DNA of 19,252 nt from CAG-390 sp051867815 (lineage in GTDB: Bacteria > Bacillota > Clostridia > Oscillospirales > CAG-272), in contig JBJDZD010000019.1 in the NCBI GenBank assembly GCA_051867815.1, positions 1 to 19,252 of the forward strand, given 5' to 3'. Numbering within the stretch: position 1 is the stretch's first letter; each line of letters begins with the position of its first letter. A program made the position numbers and the translations under genes. Shown here piece by piece: positions 1 through 7,900 of this stretch. The notes under the pieces were generated by a model. The model had not been told where the DNA came from and made no database searches. It was given only the letters and a program-made list of their open reading frames with translations.

Positions 1-17
1 TTCGCGACAGCTTGTAT

Positions 18-46
18 ATTATACCACTTCTCTACCCTCTTGTCAA
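18..46 (-). promoter_or_regulatory. Perfect consensus sigma-A promoter facing left, off the window edge
   Basis: On the minus strand the -35 box is TTGACA (46-41), the spacer is exactly 17 bases, and the -10 box is TATAAT (23-18) preceded by TGG, an extended -10. All twelve hexamer positions match consensus. Immediately upstream, three A-tracts on the minus strand (complements of 50-56, 59-65 and 72-76) sit about 9-12 bases apart, as in an UP element. The predicted transcription start is near base 11, so the transcribed gene lies outside the window and cannot be named. Confidence 0.85.
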
Positions 47-170
47 CACTTTTTTTGATTTTTTTCAAATATTTTTATGATTTGTATCTTTTGCCGTCAA
101 TTTTGACAATTTGGTTGCTCCCGGTTGTGCAATTTGACGAAGTAAATCGACACAAATCGCAAATTTCCCC

Positions 171-199
171 TTGATTTCTTGATTATTATATAGTATAAT
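171..199 (+). promoter_or_regulatory. Sigma-A promoter for the kinase-galT cluster
   Basis: TTGATT (171-176), a 17-base spacer and TATAAT (194-199). A second TATAAT at 201-206 follows a second TTGATT at 179-184 with a 16-base spacer, so two overlapping promoters are possible. The predicted start site near 206 lies after the first possible ATG at 205, which favours the downstream ATG at 244 as the real start of the first gene. The stretch 100-140 just upstream carries repeated TTGAC/GTCAA words. Confidence 0.75.
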
Positions 200-232
200 A
201 TATAATGGTATTATATCATATGAATGATATTC

Positions 233-238
233 GGGAGG
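233..238 (+). promoter_or_regulatory. Ribosome-binding site that sets the kinase start
   Basis: GGGAGG, five bases before the ATG at 244. The in-frame ATG at 205 has no comparable site and lies at or before the predicted transcription start, so 244 is preferred. Confidence 0.8.
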
Positions 239-243
239 TTAAC

Positions 244-1185
244 ATGCAGCTTCAGAAAAGAATTTTGACGGTCAGCTCGGCAAATATGGACTTCGTCATG
301 GGAGTTAGCGGGATCCCCAAGGCAGGCGAAACACGTGCGGAAAGCGGCTCGTATTCCTTTGTTCCCGGCGGAAAGGGCGCAAATTCCGCAGTTGCAATAC
401 GCCGTCTCGGCGGCGACAGCATTTTCTGCTGCCGTCTGGGCAAGGATGCAAACGGTTCGATACTGCACAGCATATATAAAAAGGAAGGAATCGACACGCG
501 CTTCATCACGGTCGACCCCACCGCGGTCACGGGGCTTGCCGCCATAATGGTCGAGCCAAGCGGCGCAAACCGCATCATCCTCTACCCCGGCGCAAACACA
601 CGGATAACGCGCGAGGACATTGACGAGGCTTTCACGAGCCGTCCGGATGCGCTGCTTATGCAGCTTGAGATATCCGAGGATGCCGTCATGCACGCGGCGT
701 GGACCGCTTACGACAAGGGCATCCCCATCATTCTCGACGCCGGCCCGGCAAACAAGGACTTCCACCTTGAGGATCTGCCTCCGCTTGAGATCTTTTCGCC
801 CAACGAGACCGAATGTGAGATCTTCACGGGTATCAATCCCACCAATCCCGACAACTGTCTGCGTGCCGCAATGGCACTGCAGAAGCTCGTCGCCGCAAAA
901 TACTACGTCATCAAGCTCGGCGCACGCGGATGCTACATATACGACGGCAAGTATTATCATTGCCTGCCGGCATACGGTGTGAACGCCGTTGACACAACCG
1001 CCGCGGGTGACGCATTCACCGGTGCTCTGGCGCTTGAATATCTGCGCTCGAACGACATCGTACGCGCCGGACAGTACGCCAACGTGGTCGGTGCGCTTGC
1101 GGTCAGCAAAAAAGGCGCGTTGCCGTCACTCCCGACCGAGGATGCGGTCGCACGATTCATTGAAGAAAAAGTAATCAGACTATAA
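244..1185 (+). CDS. rbsK: PfkB-family sugar kinase, ribokinase-like
   Basis: Predicted cytoplasmic ATP-dependent kinase that phosphorylates a sugar, most likely ribose to ribose 5-phosphate. The 313-residue product has the usual ribokinase length. It shows PfkB signature 1 as PGGKGAN with IRRLGG following (about residues 41-57) and signature 2 as DTTAAGDAFTG (about 250-260), where D256 is the expected catalytic base and the AAG turn forms the anion hole. The start at 244 is chosen for its GGGAGG site and the promoter position. It is followed after 11 bases by galT and is probably co-transcribed with it. Because the partner is a galactose-pathway enzyme and no ribose transporter or RbsD is visible, the true substrate could be another sugar or nucleoside. 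The family is certain; the substrate, and so the symbol, is less so. Confidence 0.8.
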   Translation: MQLQKRILTVSSANMDFVMGVSGIPKAGETRAESGSYSFVPGGKGANSAVAIRRLGGDSIFCCRLGKDANGSILHSIYKKEGIDTRFITVDPTAVTGLAAIMVEPSGANRIILYPGANTRITREDIDEAFTSRPDALLMQLEISEDAVMHAAWTAYDKGIPIILDAGPANKDFHLEDLPPLEIFSPNETECEIFTGINPTNPDNCLRAAMALQKLVAAKYYVIKLGARGCYIYDGKYYHCLPAYGVNAVDTTAAGDAFTGALALEYLRSNDIVRAGQYANVVGALAVSKKGALPSLPTEDAVARFIEEKVIRL

Positions 1186-1196
1186 AAGAGGATACT

Positions 1197-2702
1197 ATGA
1201 CTGAAATCAACAATCTGATCCGCGCTCTGCTCGACCACGCAGAGACCTGCGGCCTTTTGCACCGCGACGACCGCACATACTGTGCAAATCTCATCTGTGC
1301 CGAGCTGGGACTTGGCGAATTCTCGGACGGTAAAGCGGAAGGCGAGCCGGCTCTTCATGAAATCCTTGACGGCATTTGCGACTACGCCGTCGCGCACGGT
1401 TTGATCGATGAAGGAATCACCGCGCACGATCTTTTCGACACAAAGCTGATGGGACTGCTCATGCCCCGTCCGAGTGAGGTCACGGCGAAGTTTCGCGCTC
1501 TTTACGCGGAAAGTCCGAAGGCGGCAAGTGACTGTTTTTACCGTCTTGCCATTGATTCAAACTACATCCGCGCCGACCGCATAGCAAAGGACCGCCGCTG
1601 GACGGTCGATTCGCGCTACGGCAAGATCGATCTCTCCATCAACCTCTCCAAGCCCGAAAAAGACCCTCGCGCGATCGCGGCGGCAAAGTCCGCGCCCCAA
1701 TCCGACTATCCGAAATGCCTGCTTTGCACGGAGAATGTCGGTTTTTCGGGCAACCAAACCAAGCCGGCGCGCCAGAATCTGCGCCAGATCCCCCTCACGC
1801 TGGGAGGCGAGGAGTGGTTTTTGCAATATTCACCCTATGTTTACTACAACGAGCATTGCATCGTACTCTCCGGCACGCACACGCCCATGAAGATCTGCCG
1901 CACCACATTTGCACGTCAGCTTGACTTCGTCAGCGCCCTGCCCCACTACTTCATCGGCTCGAATGCCGATCTGCCCATAGTGGGCGGCTCGATTCTCGCG
2001 CACGACCACATGCAGGGCGGCTGTTACACCTTCCCGATGGAGCGCGCACGGGTCATTCTGCCCGTAAAATTCGATAAATTTCCCGAGGTGGAGGCAGGCA
2101 TCGTGGATTGGCCGATGTCCGTGCTTCGTCTGCGCTCGGCAAGCAAGGAAGCACTTATCGAGCTTGCGGACCACATCAGAATTTCTTGGTCGGGTTATTC
2201 CGACGAGGAAAACGGCGTCGTTGCTTACACGGACGGCACACCGCACAACACGATCACGCCCATTGCGCGCCGCCGCGGCACCGACTACGAGCTTGATATC
2301 GTTCTGCGCAACAACCTGACCAGCAACGAGCATCCCCTTGGCATATACCATCCGCACCGGGACAAGCACAACATCAAGAAGGAAAACATCGGACTTATCG
2401 AGGTCATGGGACTTGCCGTTCTGCCTGCCAGACTGAAATCCGAAATGGCGCGCCTCGGCGAGCTGATCTTAGCGAACGCCGACGTTTGTGCCGACCCCGA
2501 CTGCGCAAAGCACGCCGATTGGCTTGCCGGCTTCCGTGACCGCTACACCTTCACCCCCGACAACGTTGAGGATATCCTGTATTCCGAGATCGGCGCGACC
2601 TTCGTTGCCGTGCTTGAGGATGCGGGAGTTTACAAGGCGAGCGCCGAGGGACGCGCGGCGTTCATGAGCTTCATCCGTGCGTCGGGCGGCGAAGAAAAGT
2701 AA
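1197..2702 (+). CDS. galT: UDP-glucose--hexose-1-phosphate uridylyltransferase, class II
   Basis: Leloir-pathway enzyme that swaps UMP between UDP-glucose and galactose 1-phosphate, giving UDP-galactose and glucose 1-phosphate in the cytoplasm. The 501-residue length and the N-terminal helical region (residues 1-100, with an LLDHAETCGLL segment) match the Firmicutes class II family, not the shorter class I enzyme of E. coli. The nucleotidylated active site is visible as HDHMQGG, with H269, H271 and Q273 forming the HxHxQ motif. An AGAGGA site lies five bases before the ATG, and the gap from the kinase gene is 11 bases. No galK, galE or galM is present nearby, so galactokinase and epimerase would have to be encoded elsewhere. 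The class II family can also serve hexose 1-phosphates released from glycans; that is inference here. Confidence 0.93.
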   Translation: MTEINNLIRALLDHAETCGLLHRDDRTYCANLICAELGLGEFSDGKAEGEPALHEILDGICDYAVAHGLIDEGITAHDLFDTKLMGLLMPRPSEVTAKFRALYAESPKAASDCFYRLAIDSNYIRADRIAKDRRWTVDSRYGKIDLSINLSKPEKDPRAIAAAKSAPQSDYPKCLLCTENVGFSGNQTKPARQNLRQIPLTLGGEEWFLQYSPYVYYNEHCIVLSGTHTPMKICRTTFARQLDFVSALPHYFIGSNADLPIVGGSILAHDHMQGGCYTFPMERARVILPVKFDKFPEVEAGIVDWPMSVLRLRSASKEALIELADHIRISWSGYSDEENGVVAYTDGTPHNTITPIARRRGTDYELDIVLRNNLTSNEHPLGIYHPHRDKHNIKKENIGLIEVMGLAVLPARLKSEMARLGELILANADVCADPDCAKHADWLAGFRDRYTFTPDNVEDILYSEIGATFVAVLEDAGVYKASAEGRAAFMSFIRASGGEEK

Positions 2703-2714
2703 TTCCTGCCGCGT

Positions 2715-2743
2715 TTTTCAACTTTTCCTACATTATATATATA
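2715..2743 (+). promoter_or_regulatory. Possible weak promoter before the nuclease gene
   Basis: TTTTCA (2715-2720), a 17-base spacer and TATATA (2738-2743) in the 106-base gap between galT and the nuclease gene. Four of six -35 positions match consensus and the -10 lies within a run of TA repeats. No terminator is visible between the genes, so read-through from galT is an alternative. Confidence 0.35.
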
Positions 2744-2808
2744 TAGGAACGCAAACGAGCCGGGCGGAACCGTCCCGATCAAATCCGCAAAATTTTCCGA
2801 GGATAAAA

Positions 2809-3924
2809 ATGATAAAGATCTTACATACGGGCGATCTTCACCTTGACTCGCCCTTCGTCGGCGTTGACCTGCCGACCGGCGAGCGCCTCCGCAGCGAGCT
2901 TCGCCGAATCTTCACCAATATAGTGGAGCTTGCCGCGGAGCACGATATGCTCCTCATTGCCGGCGACCTCTTTGACTGCGGCTTCGTCAGCCCCGATACG
3001 CTCGCCCTCGTTCGCGACCGTCTCGCGGACTACGCAAAGCCCGTCGTCATTGCGCCCGGCAACCACGACCCATACTCGCCCGGCAGTATCTGGGCGGCCG
3101 TTTCGTGGTCGGAGAACGTCATGATATTTGACCGGCAGGAGCTTTCAACCTTCCGCTTCAATATCGGAGACACCCCCGTTTCGGTTCACGGCTGGGCGTT
3201 TGCCTCGTCCGCGCTTGAGCGCTCGCCTCTTGCGGACGGTCTTGTGCCCGACCGCGGTGCGGTCAATATCATCTGCGCGCACGCGGACACCGCTTCCCCG
3301 ATATCGAAATACGCCCCCACGCCGCTCTCCCTTTTTGCGGCTTCCGGCTGTGAATACGCCGCGCTCGGTCACATCCACAACGCCCCCGATATCGCCGTCG
3401 CCGGCAACACCACCGTTGCGTACTGCGGCTTCCCCGAGGGACGCTCATTTGACGAAGAGGGCGACGGCAGTGTTCTTTCCGTCACCTTGGAGGACGGCAA
3501 AATGCCCGCCGTCAGCCGCATCACGACCTCGACCCACAAGTACCTGACCCGTCATCTTGACGTCACCGGCTGTGAGACCGACCGCGATATTGCCGATAAG
3601 CTTATCTCTCTTGCATCCGCCGAGGCATGGGACGGGAACGTTTCGCTCAAGGTCTACCTTGAGGGCAGCATTCCGCCCGATTACAGCCCGAATTTTGCGC
3701 AGATCGAGGCACTTGCGGCGCTTCCGCTCTGTTCCCTGCAACTGCGCAACCGCACCTCGCCCGTTTTCGGTGCCGAGTACCTTGCGAACGACTTGACCAT
3801 AAAGGGCGAGCTGTACCGCACGCTTCTGCCCCGCCTTTCCTCGCCCGACGAAGCCGAGCGCACGCTTGCCGCAGATGCTCTGCGCATCGGCCTGCTCGCC
3901 CTCGACGGCAGGGCGTTTCTTTGA
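2809..3924 (+). CDS. SbcD/YhaO-like DNA repair metallophosphoesterase
   Basis: Predicted Mn-dependent nuclease of the Mre11/SbcD superfamily, closest in layout to Bacillus YhaO, working with the ATPase encoded next to it on DNA ends. The 371-residue product shows the full calcineurin-like motif set: HTGDLHLD (D9, H11), IAGDLFD (D53), APGNHD (N85, H86), CAHAD (H158) and GHIH (H188, H190). Residues after about 230 form a less conserved capping region that should contact DNA or the partner. The reading frame stays open upstream to 2677, overlapping galT, but the ATG at 2809 has a CGAGGA site five bases away and places the catalytic strand at the N terminus as in the family. It ends 12 bases before the ATPase start, with the partner's GAGGAGG site beginning inside its stop codon, which implies coupled translation. 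Confidence 0.88.
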   Translation: MIKILHTGDLHLDSPFVGVDLPTGERLRSELRRIFTNIVELAAEHDMLLIAGDLFDCGFVSPDTLALVRDRLADYAKPVVIAPGNHDPYSPGSIWAAVSWSENVMIFDRQELSTFRFNIGDTPVSVHGWAFASSALERSPLADGLVPDRGAVNIICAHADTASPISKYAPTPLSLFAASGCEYAALGHIHNAPDIAVAGNTTVAYCGFPEGRSFDEEGDGSVLSVTLEDGKMPAVSRITTSTHKYLTRHLDVTGCETDRDIADKLISLASAEAWDGNVSLKVYLEGSIPPDYSPNFAQIEALAALPLCSLQLRNRTSPVFGAEYLANDLTIKGELYRTLLPRLSSPDEAERTLAADALRIGLLALDGRAFL

Positions 3925-3936
3925 GGAGGCGGCGCA

Positions 3937-6249
3937 ATGATAATAAGGAAGATAACTATAGTCTCATTCGGAACGCTTCGCGGTTTTTGCGCCGAGCTTA
4001 AGGATGGGCTGAACATAATTTCCGGCGCGAACGAATCCGGAAAAAGCACCATACTCGCCTTCATCCGCTTCATTTTCTACGGTCTGCCCTCGCGCCGAAG
4101 CGAGGACGGTGTGGTTGAACACGAACGCGCGCTCTCATGGGCGGACGGCACCGCCGAGGGAAGCCTTGAATTCGAATGTGAGAGCGGCGCTTATCGCATC
4201 GAGCGCCGCGGCATCCGCTCCGACAACCGCGACGGATACAGCGAAAAATGTGCCATCATCGACCTTGCGACAGGTTCTGCCGTTCGTCGCGGCGAAATTC
4301 CCGGGCAGGTATTCTTCGGCGTTCCGGCAGAAGTTTACGACAGCACCGCTTCGGTCAAGCAACAGTCGCTTTCCGCTCTTTCGGGAAGCGAGATCGGCTC
4401 GTCCATTGAAAACATTCTCTTTTCAGCCGACGAATCCGTTTCAACCGAGCGTGCGCTCTCACGCCTCAATACCGCGCGCCGACAGTTTAAGCTCCAGCGC
4501 GGAAACGGCGGTAAAATAAGCGAGCTGAGCGCGGAGCGCGACGCCCTGCGCCGCCGTCTGATAGAAGCCGAGGAAGCATCGAAAAACACGCTGACGCTTC
4601 AATCAACCGTCGAGCGAGCGCGGAAGCTGACCGCAGAGCTTCGAACAAAGCTTACACTTGCACAGGACAGACTCCGTGCATTTGAAGCCATTCAAACGCT
4701 CAAACGCTTTGATATGCTCCACGCAGGCGAGACGAAAATTGCTATGTTGACCGCGGAGCGCGATGCCCTTATTGCCGAGTACGGATGTAACGGCAAGCTG
4801 CCGGACCGCGCGTATGTGAACGAGCTTGACGCGCTCTCGCGTCAGCTCGCCGCCGCAGAAGCGGACGCCGCAAAGGGAGCCGGAGAGCTTGCAGGTCTTC
4901 GCGGCGAGCAAACGGGCGACACCAACCTCGCCGCCCGGGCTGAGGACATAGAACACACCGGCGGTCCCGAAGCAGTTGCCGACAAATACAAAAAGCTCAA
5001 ATCATCCGTTGGAACACGCCTTTTCGGTGGCATCTTGCTCATCATCCTCGGAATTGCCCTCATGGGCGCCTCGCTTGCGGCATATTTCCTTGAGTATTTG
5101 ACCATGCCGATATCGTCCGCGATGACCGTTGGCGGCCTTGCGCTCGCGCTGATCGGTCTGCTTCTCTGCTTCTCGTCGTCGCGTGCTAAAAGAAGTGCCT
5201 TTGCATACCTTTTTGAGCTTGGAATCGAATCTCGCAAGGCTGATCGCAAGACAATAATTGCTCATGCTGCCGCATGCCTTGAAGCAAAGCGGCAAATTGA
5301 CGATTTTGCGACCAGAATCGGCACGCTCGAACAAGCGCAGGCAAAAAAGAACGGAGTTGTCTTTGATATTGTCTGCCGCGCCAAGGATGCGCTTGCAAAA
5401 TTTGACATTGTCGCCGAAAATGCGAATATCTCCGAGCTTCTTGCGCTGACGGCGGACAGATTTTCGCAAATTGCCGATCGCGGTGCCGAGCTTAACTCCG
5501 ATATTGAAAAATACAGCGTCTCCGTGAGCGAAGCGCGCGCAAAGCTGGCCGGCGAGGACGAAGCCGCGCTCCGCGCGAAGATCACGCCGGCGGCAAAAGC
5601 CGCTCTTGACCTTGCAAACCTTACCGTGCTCAAGCAGGAGCGCGACGAATACGCCGCACGCCTTGAAGCCGCGCGCACGCGACTGCTCGATTCGGAAAAG
5701 AACCTCGGCATCATCGAGGGGACCTGTGAAAACCCGAACCGTCTTGCCGCAGAGCTTGAAGCGAAGGAGGCAGAGCTTGCCGAGGCAAATGCAAAGCACG
5801 ACGCCATAGTTCTCGCATACGAAGCCATCCGGGGCGCCGGTGAAAGCCTGCATAAGAACGTCACGCCCCGTCTGCGTGCAAGTGCGGGGGGACTTATGAA
5901 CCACTTGAGCGGCGGAAAATACCGTGATTTCGGCATTGGAGAGGACTTTTCACTCTCGATACTGACCGAAAGCGGCACAAAACCAATCACCTCGCTCAGT
6001 GCCGGGACGCGTGATGCGGCGTATTTCTCGCTGAGAACGGCGCTCTGCACCATGCTCTTCCCGAACGAGCGTCCGCCGATGGTGCTTGACGAGGTACTCG
6101 CTCAGCTTGACGACACTCGCGCCGCCGCCCTGCTTGACCTTCTTTCCAAGATTGCGGCGGATTCGCAGGTCATCATCCTCACCTGCCACTCGCGCGAAGC
6201 TGAGCTGCTCGCAAAAAGCGGAGCGGAATATAACGCAGTCGCGTTGTGA
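3937..6249 (+). CDS. SbcC/YhaN-like AAA ATPase with central membrane hairpin
   Basis: SMC/Rad50-type ATPase, the expected partner of the upstream nuclease. In the 770 residues: Walker A GANESGKST (30-38) with the typical following FIRFIFYGLPS, a long helical/coiled-coil region (about 170-340), two closely spaced hydrophobic helices (about 362-384 and 392-415), a second coiled coil (about 430-640), an ABC-type signature LSAGTRDAAYFS (near 685), Walker B MVLDEVLAQLDD (near 714) and an H-loop LTCHSRE (near 750). No CxxC zinc hook is seen; the membrane pair sits where the coiled coil turns back, as in YhaN-type proteins. That arrangement would tether the complex to the membrane with the ATPase head and nuclease in the cytoplasm. 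GAGGAGG lies seven bases before the ATG. Confident at family level; the exact biological role is not established from sequence. Confidence 0.88.
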   Translation: MIIRKITIVSFGTLRGFCAELKDGLNIISGANESGKSTILAFIRFIFYGLPSRRSEDGVVEHERALSWADGTAEGSLEFECESGAYRIERRGIRSDNRDGYSEKCAIIDLATGSAVRRGEIPGQVFFGVPAEVYDSTASVKQQSLSALSGSEIGSSIENILFSADESVSTERALSRLNTARRQFKLQRGNGGKISELSAERDALRRRLIEAEEASKNTLTLQSTVERARKLTAELRTKLTLAQDRLRAFEAIQTLKRFDMLHAGETKIAMLTAERDALIAEYGCNGKLPDRAYVNELDALSRQLAAAEADAAKGAGELAGLRGEQTGDTNLAARAEDIEHTGGPEAVADKYKKLKSSVGTRLFGGILLIILGIALMGASLAAYFLEYLTMPISSAMTVGGLALALIGLLLCFSSSRAKRSAFAYLFELGIESRKADRKTIIAHAAACLEAKRQIDDFATRIGTLEQAQAKKNGVVFDIVCRAKDALAKFDIVAENANISELLALTADRFSQIADRGAELNSDIEKYSVSVSEARAKLAGEDEAALRAKITPAAKAALDLANLTVLKQERDEYAARLEAARTRLLDSEKNLGIIEGTCENPNRLAAELEAKEAELAEANAKHDAIVLAYEAIRGAGESLHKNVTPRLRASAGGLMNHLSGGKYRDFGIGEDFSLSILTESGTKPITSLSAGTRDAAYFSLRTALCTMLFPNERPPMVLDEVLAQLDDTRAAALLDLLSKIAADSQVIILTCHSREAELLAKSGAEYNAVAL

Positions 6250-6360
6250 TCCAATCTGTCATAAAGCCGACAATATTGGGCAAACTTTCTTATGTTGCGA
6301 CCTCTATCGTCGGATTTTGAAAAGTATGCATAATAATATACTTTGTTTTCATTTTATTAA

Positions 6361-6389
6361 TTGATTTATCTTGCCCGTTGTGATATAAT
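6361..6389 (+). promoter_or_regulatory. Extended -10 promoter for the MBOAT-DHHW pair
   Basis: TTGATT (6361-6366), a 17-base spacer and TATAAT (6384-6389) preceded by TGA, an extended -10. It lies in the 207-base gap after the ATPase gene. The predicted start near 6396 gives a leader of about 60 bases. I found no convincing terminator for the upstream gene in 6250-6360; only short CCGAC/GTCGG inverted words occur there. Confidence 0.8.
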
Positions 6390-6456
6390 GGGATCACAAG
6401 ATTATTTGTCGAATTATCCGACGCCGGTAATTTCGCGTTGCTCCAGGGAGGCATAA

Positions 6457-7887
6457 ATGGTTTTTTCAAGCTTAATATTCGTTCTGCTGTTTCTTTCATT
6501 TAATATATTACTTCACACCGTAGCAAAGAGCATTAAAGTCAAGAACGCGATAATGATACTTTTCTCCGTTGCATTTTATACCTGGGCAGGAGCAAAGTAC
6601 CTCGTACTTTTCTTTACCGTAATATTTGCGGCGTATATCGCAGGACTTGCCATCGACGCCTCCGACACGAAAACGGAAAAAAAGATCGCCATGATAGGCG
6701 GCATCGTCATTCTGCTCGGCATCCTCGGCTTCTTCAAATATACGGGCTTTTTCCTTGATAACGTCAGACCCATCTTTGATTTACCGGATATCATACCGAA
6801 GATCGCGCTTCCGCTCGGAATCTCCTTCTACACATTCCAGCTGCTTTCCTACGTCGTTGACGTATATCGCGGCGACGTCAGAGCGCAGAAGAATTATTTC
6901 GTCCTTTTGCTCTATGCCGGCCTGTTCCACCAATGCGTTGCCGGCCCGATAGTTCGCTACAAGGACATCGAGGACGATATTTTCCACCGCAAAGTGGACG
7001 TCATCTCCTTCAGCAACGGCATTTCGCGCTTTGCCGCAGGTCTCGGCAAAAAAGCCATCCTCGCAAACGGCTGTGCCGAGATATGCGATAAGCTCATCGG
7101 CAAGAACGCGGAAAACCTCGCCGAAGCGACTGCCCTCGGCGTTATCCTCGCCTGCGGCTGCTACATGCTCCAGATCTACCTCGACTTCTCCGCATACTCC
7201 GACATGGCAATCGGCATGGGTCTTATGACCGGCTTCCGCTATAAGGAAAACTTCAATTATCCCTACTCCGCAACCTCGGTCACCGATTTCTGGAGAAGAT
7301 GGCACATGTCCCTCTCCTCCTTCTTCCGCGACTATGTTTACATCCCCCTCGGCGGCAACAGATGCTCCATCCCTCGCCACGTGTTCAACATGTTCGTCGT
7401 TTGGGCACTCACGGGCTTCTGGCACGGCGCAAGCTGGAACTACGTAATTTGGGGTCTTTACTACTTTGTTTTCCTCTTCCTCGAGAAATATCCTCTCAAG
7501 AAGGTGGTCTCCGGGACGCCGACCTTCATCAGAAGGATCACCCTCCTCGTTATCGTCTACTTCGGCTGGATCATCTTCAAATTTGAATCCTTCGACATGC
7601 TTCGCACCGCCTTTGTGGGCATCTTCCGGAACCCCACGGGCTTCACGAACGCAACCGTCAACACTGTTTTGCTCAATAACATCTGGTTCCTGATCGTTGC
7701 CGCGCTCGCATGCACTCCCATTGTTCCCACCGTCAGGGATTACTGCCGCACCGCCTGCAAGAAGAACACCCTCTTCTTCACCGGCTACACGGTCGCATCC
7801 TCTTTGATTCCCGTAGCCCTTTTGTTGCTTTCGGTCTCCGCACTCGCAGGCGACAGCTACAATCCTTTCCTGTACTTTATATTCTGA
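6457..7887 (+). CDS. MBOAT-family O-acyltransferase, AlgI/DltB-like
   Basis: Polytopic membrane acyltransferase that is expected to move an acyl (usually acetyl) group across the membrane to an extracytoplasmic partner that modifies a surface polysaccharide. The 476-residue length fits the AlgI/PatA group. Visible landmarks are PLGISFYTFQLLSY (119-132), the FHQCVAGPIVRY segment (157-168), LDFSAYSDMAIGMG (242-255), FWRRWHMSLSSFFRDY (278-293) with the following YIPLGGNR, and LTGFWHGASWNYVIWG (318-333), where H323 is the family's catalytic histidine. About ten or more hydrophobic segments alternate with charged loops. AGGGAGG lies five bases before the ATG. It is followed after 13 bases by a DHHW protein, the usual two-gene pairing. 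The acceptor polymer cannot be read from the sequence; no polysaccharide biosynthesis genes are in the window. Confidence 0.92.
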   Translation: MVFSSLIFVLLFLSFNILLHTVAKSIKVKNAIMILFSVAFYTWAGAKYLVLFFTVIFAAYIAGLAIDASDTKTEKKIAMIGGIVILLGILGFFKYTGFFLDNVRPIFDLPDIIPKIALPLGISFYTFQLLSYVVDVYRGDVRAQKNYFVLLLYAGLFHQCVAGPIVRYKDIEDDIFHRKVDVISFSNGISRFAAGLGKKAILANGCAEICDKLIGKNAENLAEATALGVILACGCYMLQIYLDFSAYSDMAIGMGLMTGFRYKENFNYPYSATSVTDFWRRWHMSLSSFFRDYVYIPLGGNRCSIPRHVFNMFVVWALTGFWHGASWNYVIWGLYYFVFLFLEKYPLKKVVSGTPTFIRRITLLVIVYFGWIIFKFESFDMLRTAFVGIFRNPTGFTNATVNTVLLNNIWFLIVAALACTPIVPTVRDYCRTACKKNTLFFTGYTVASSLIPVALLLLSVSALAGDSYNPFLYFIF

Positions 7888-7900
7888 TTGAGGAAGAAAA

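Noticed and set aside
103..131. TTGACA at 103-108 as another rightward -35 box
   Set aside because: The hexamer 17 bases downstream (TGTGCA) does not resemble a -10 box, while the 171-199 promoter matches well.
2761..2790. CGGGCGG/CCGTCCCG inverted repeat between galT and the nuclease gene
   Set aside because: The stem is short with a bulge and a two-base loop and has no T-tract, so it does not qualify as a terminator.
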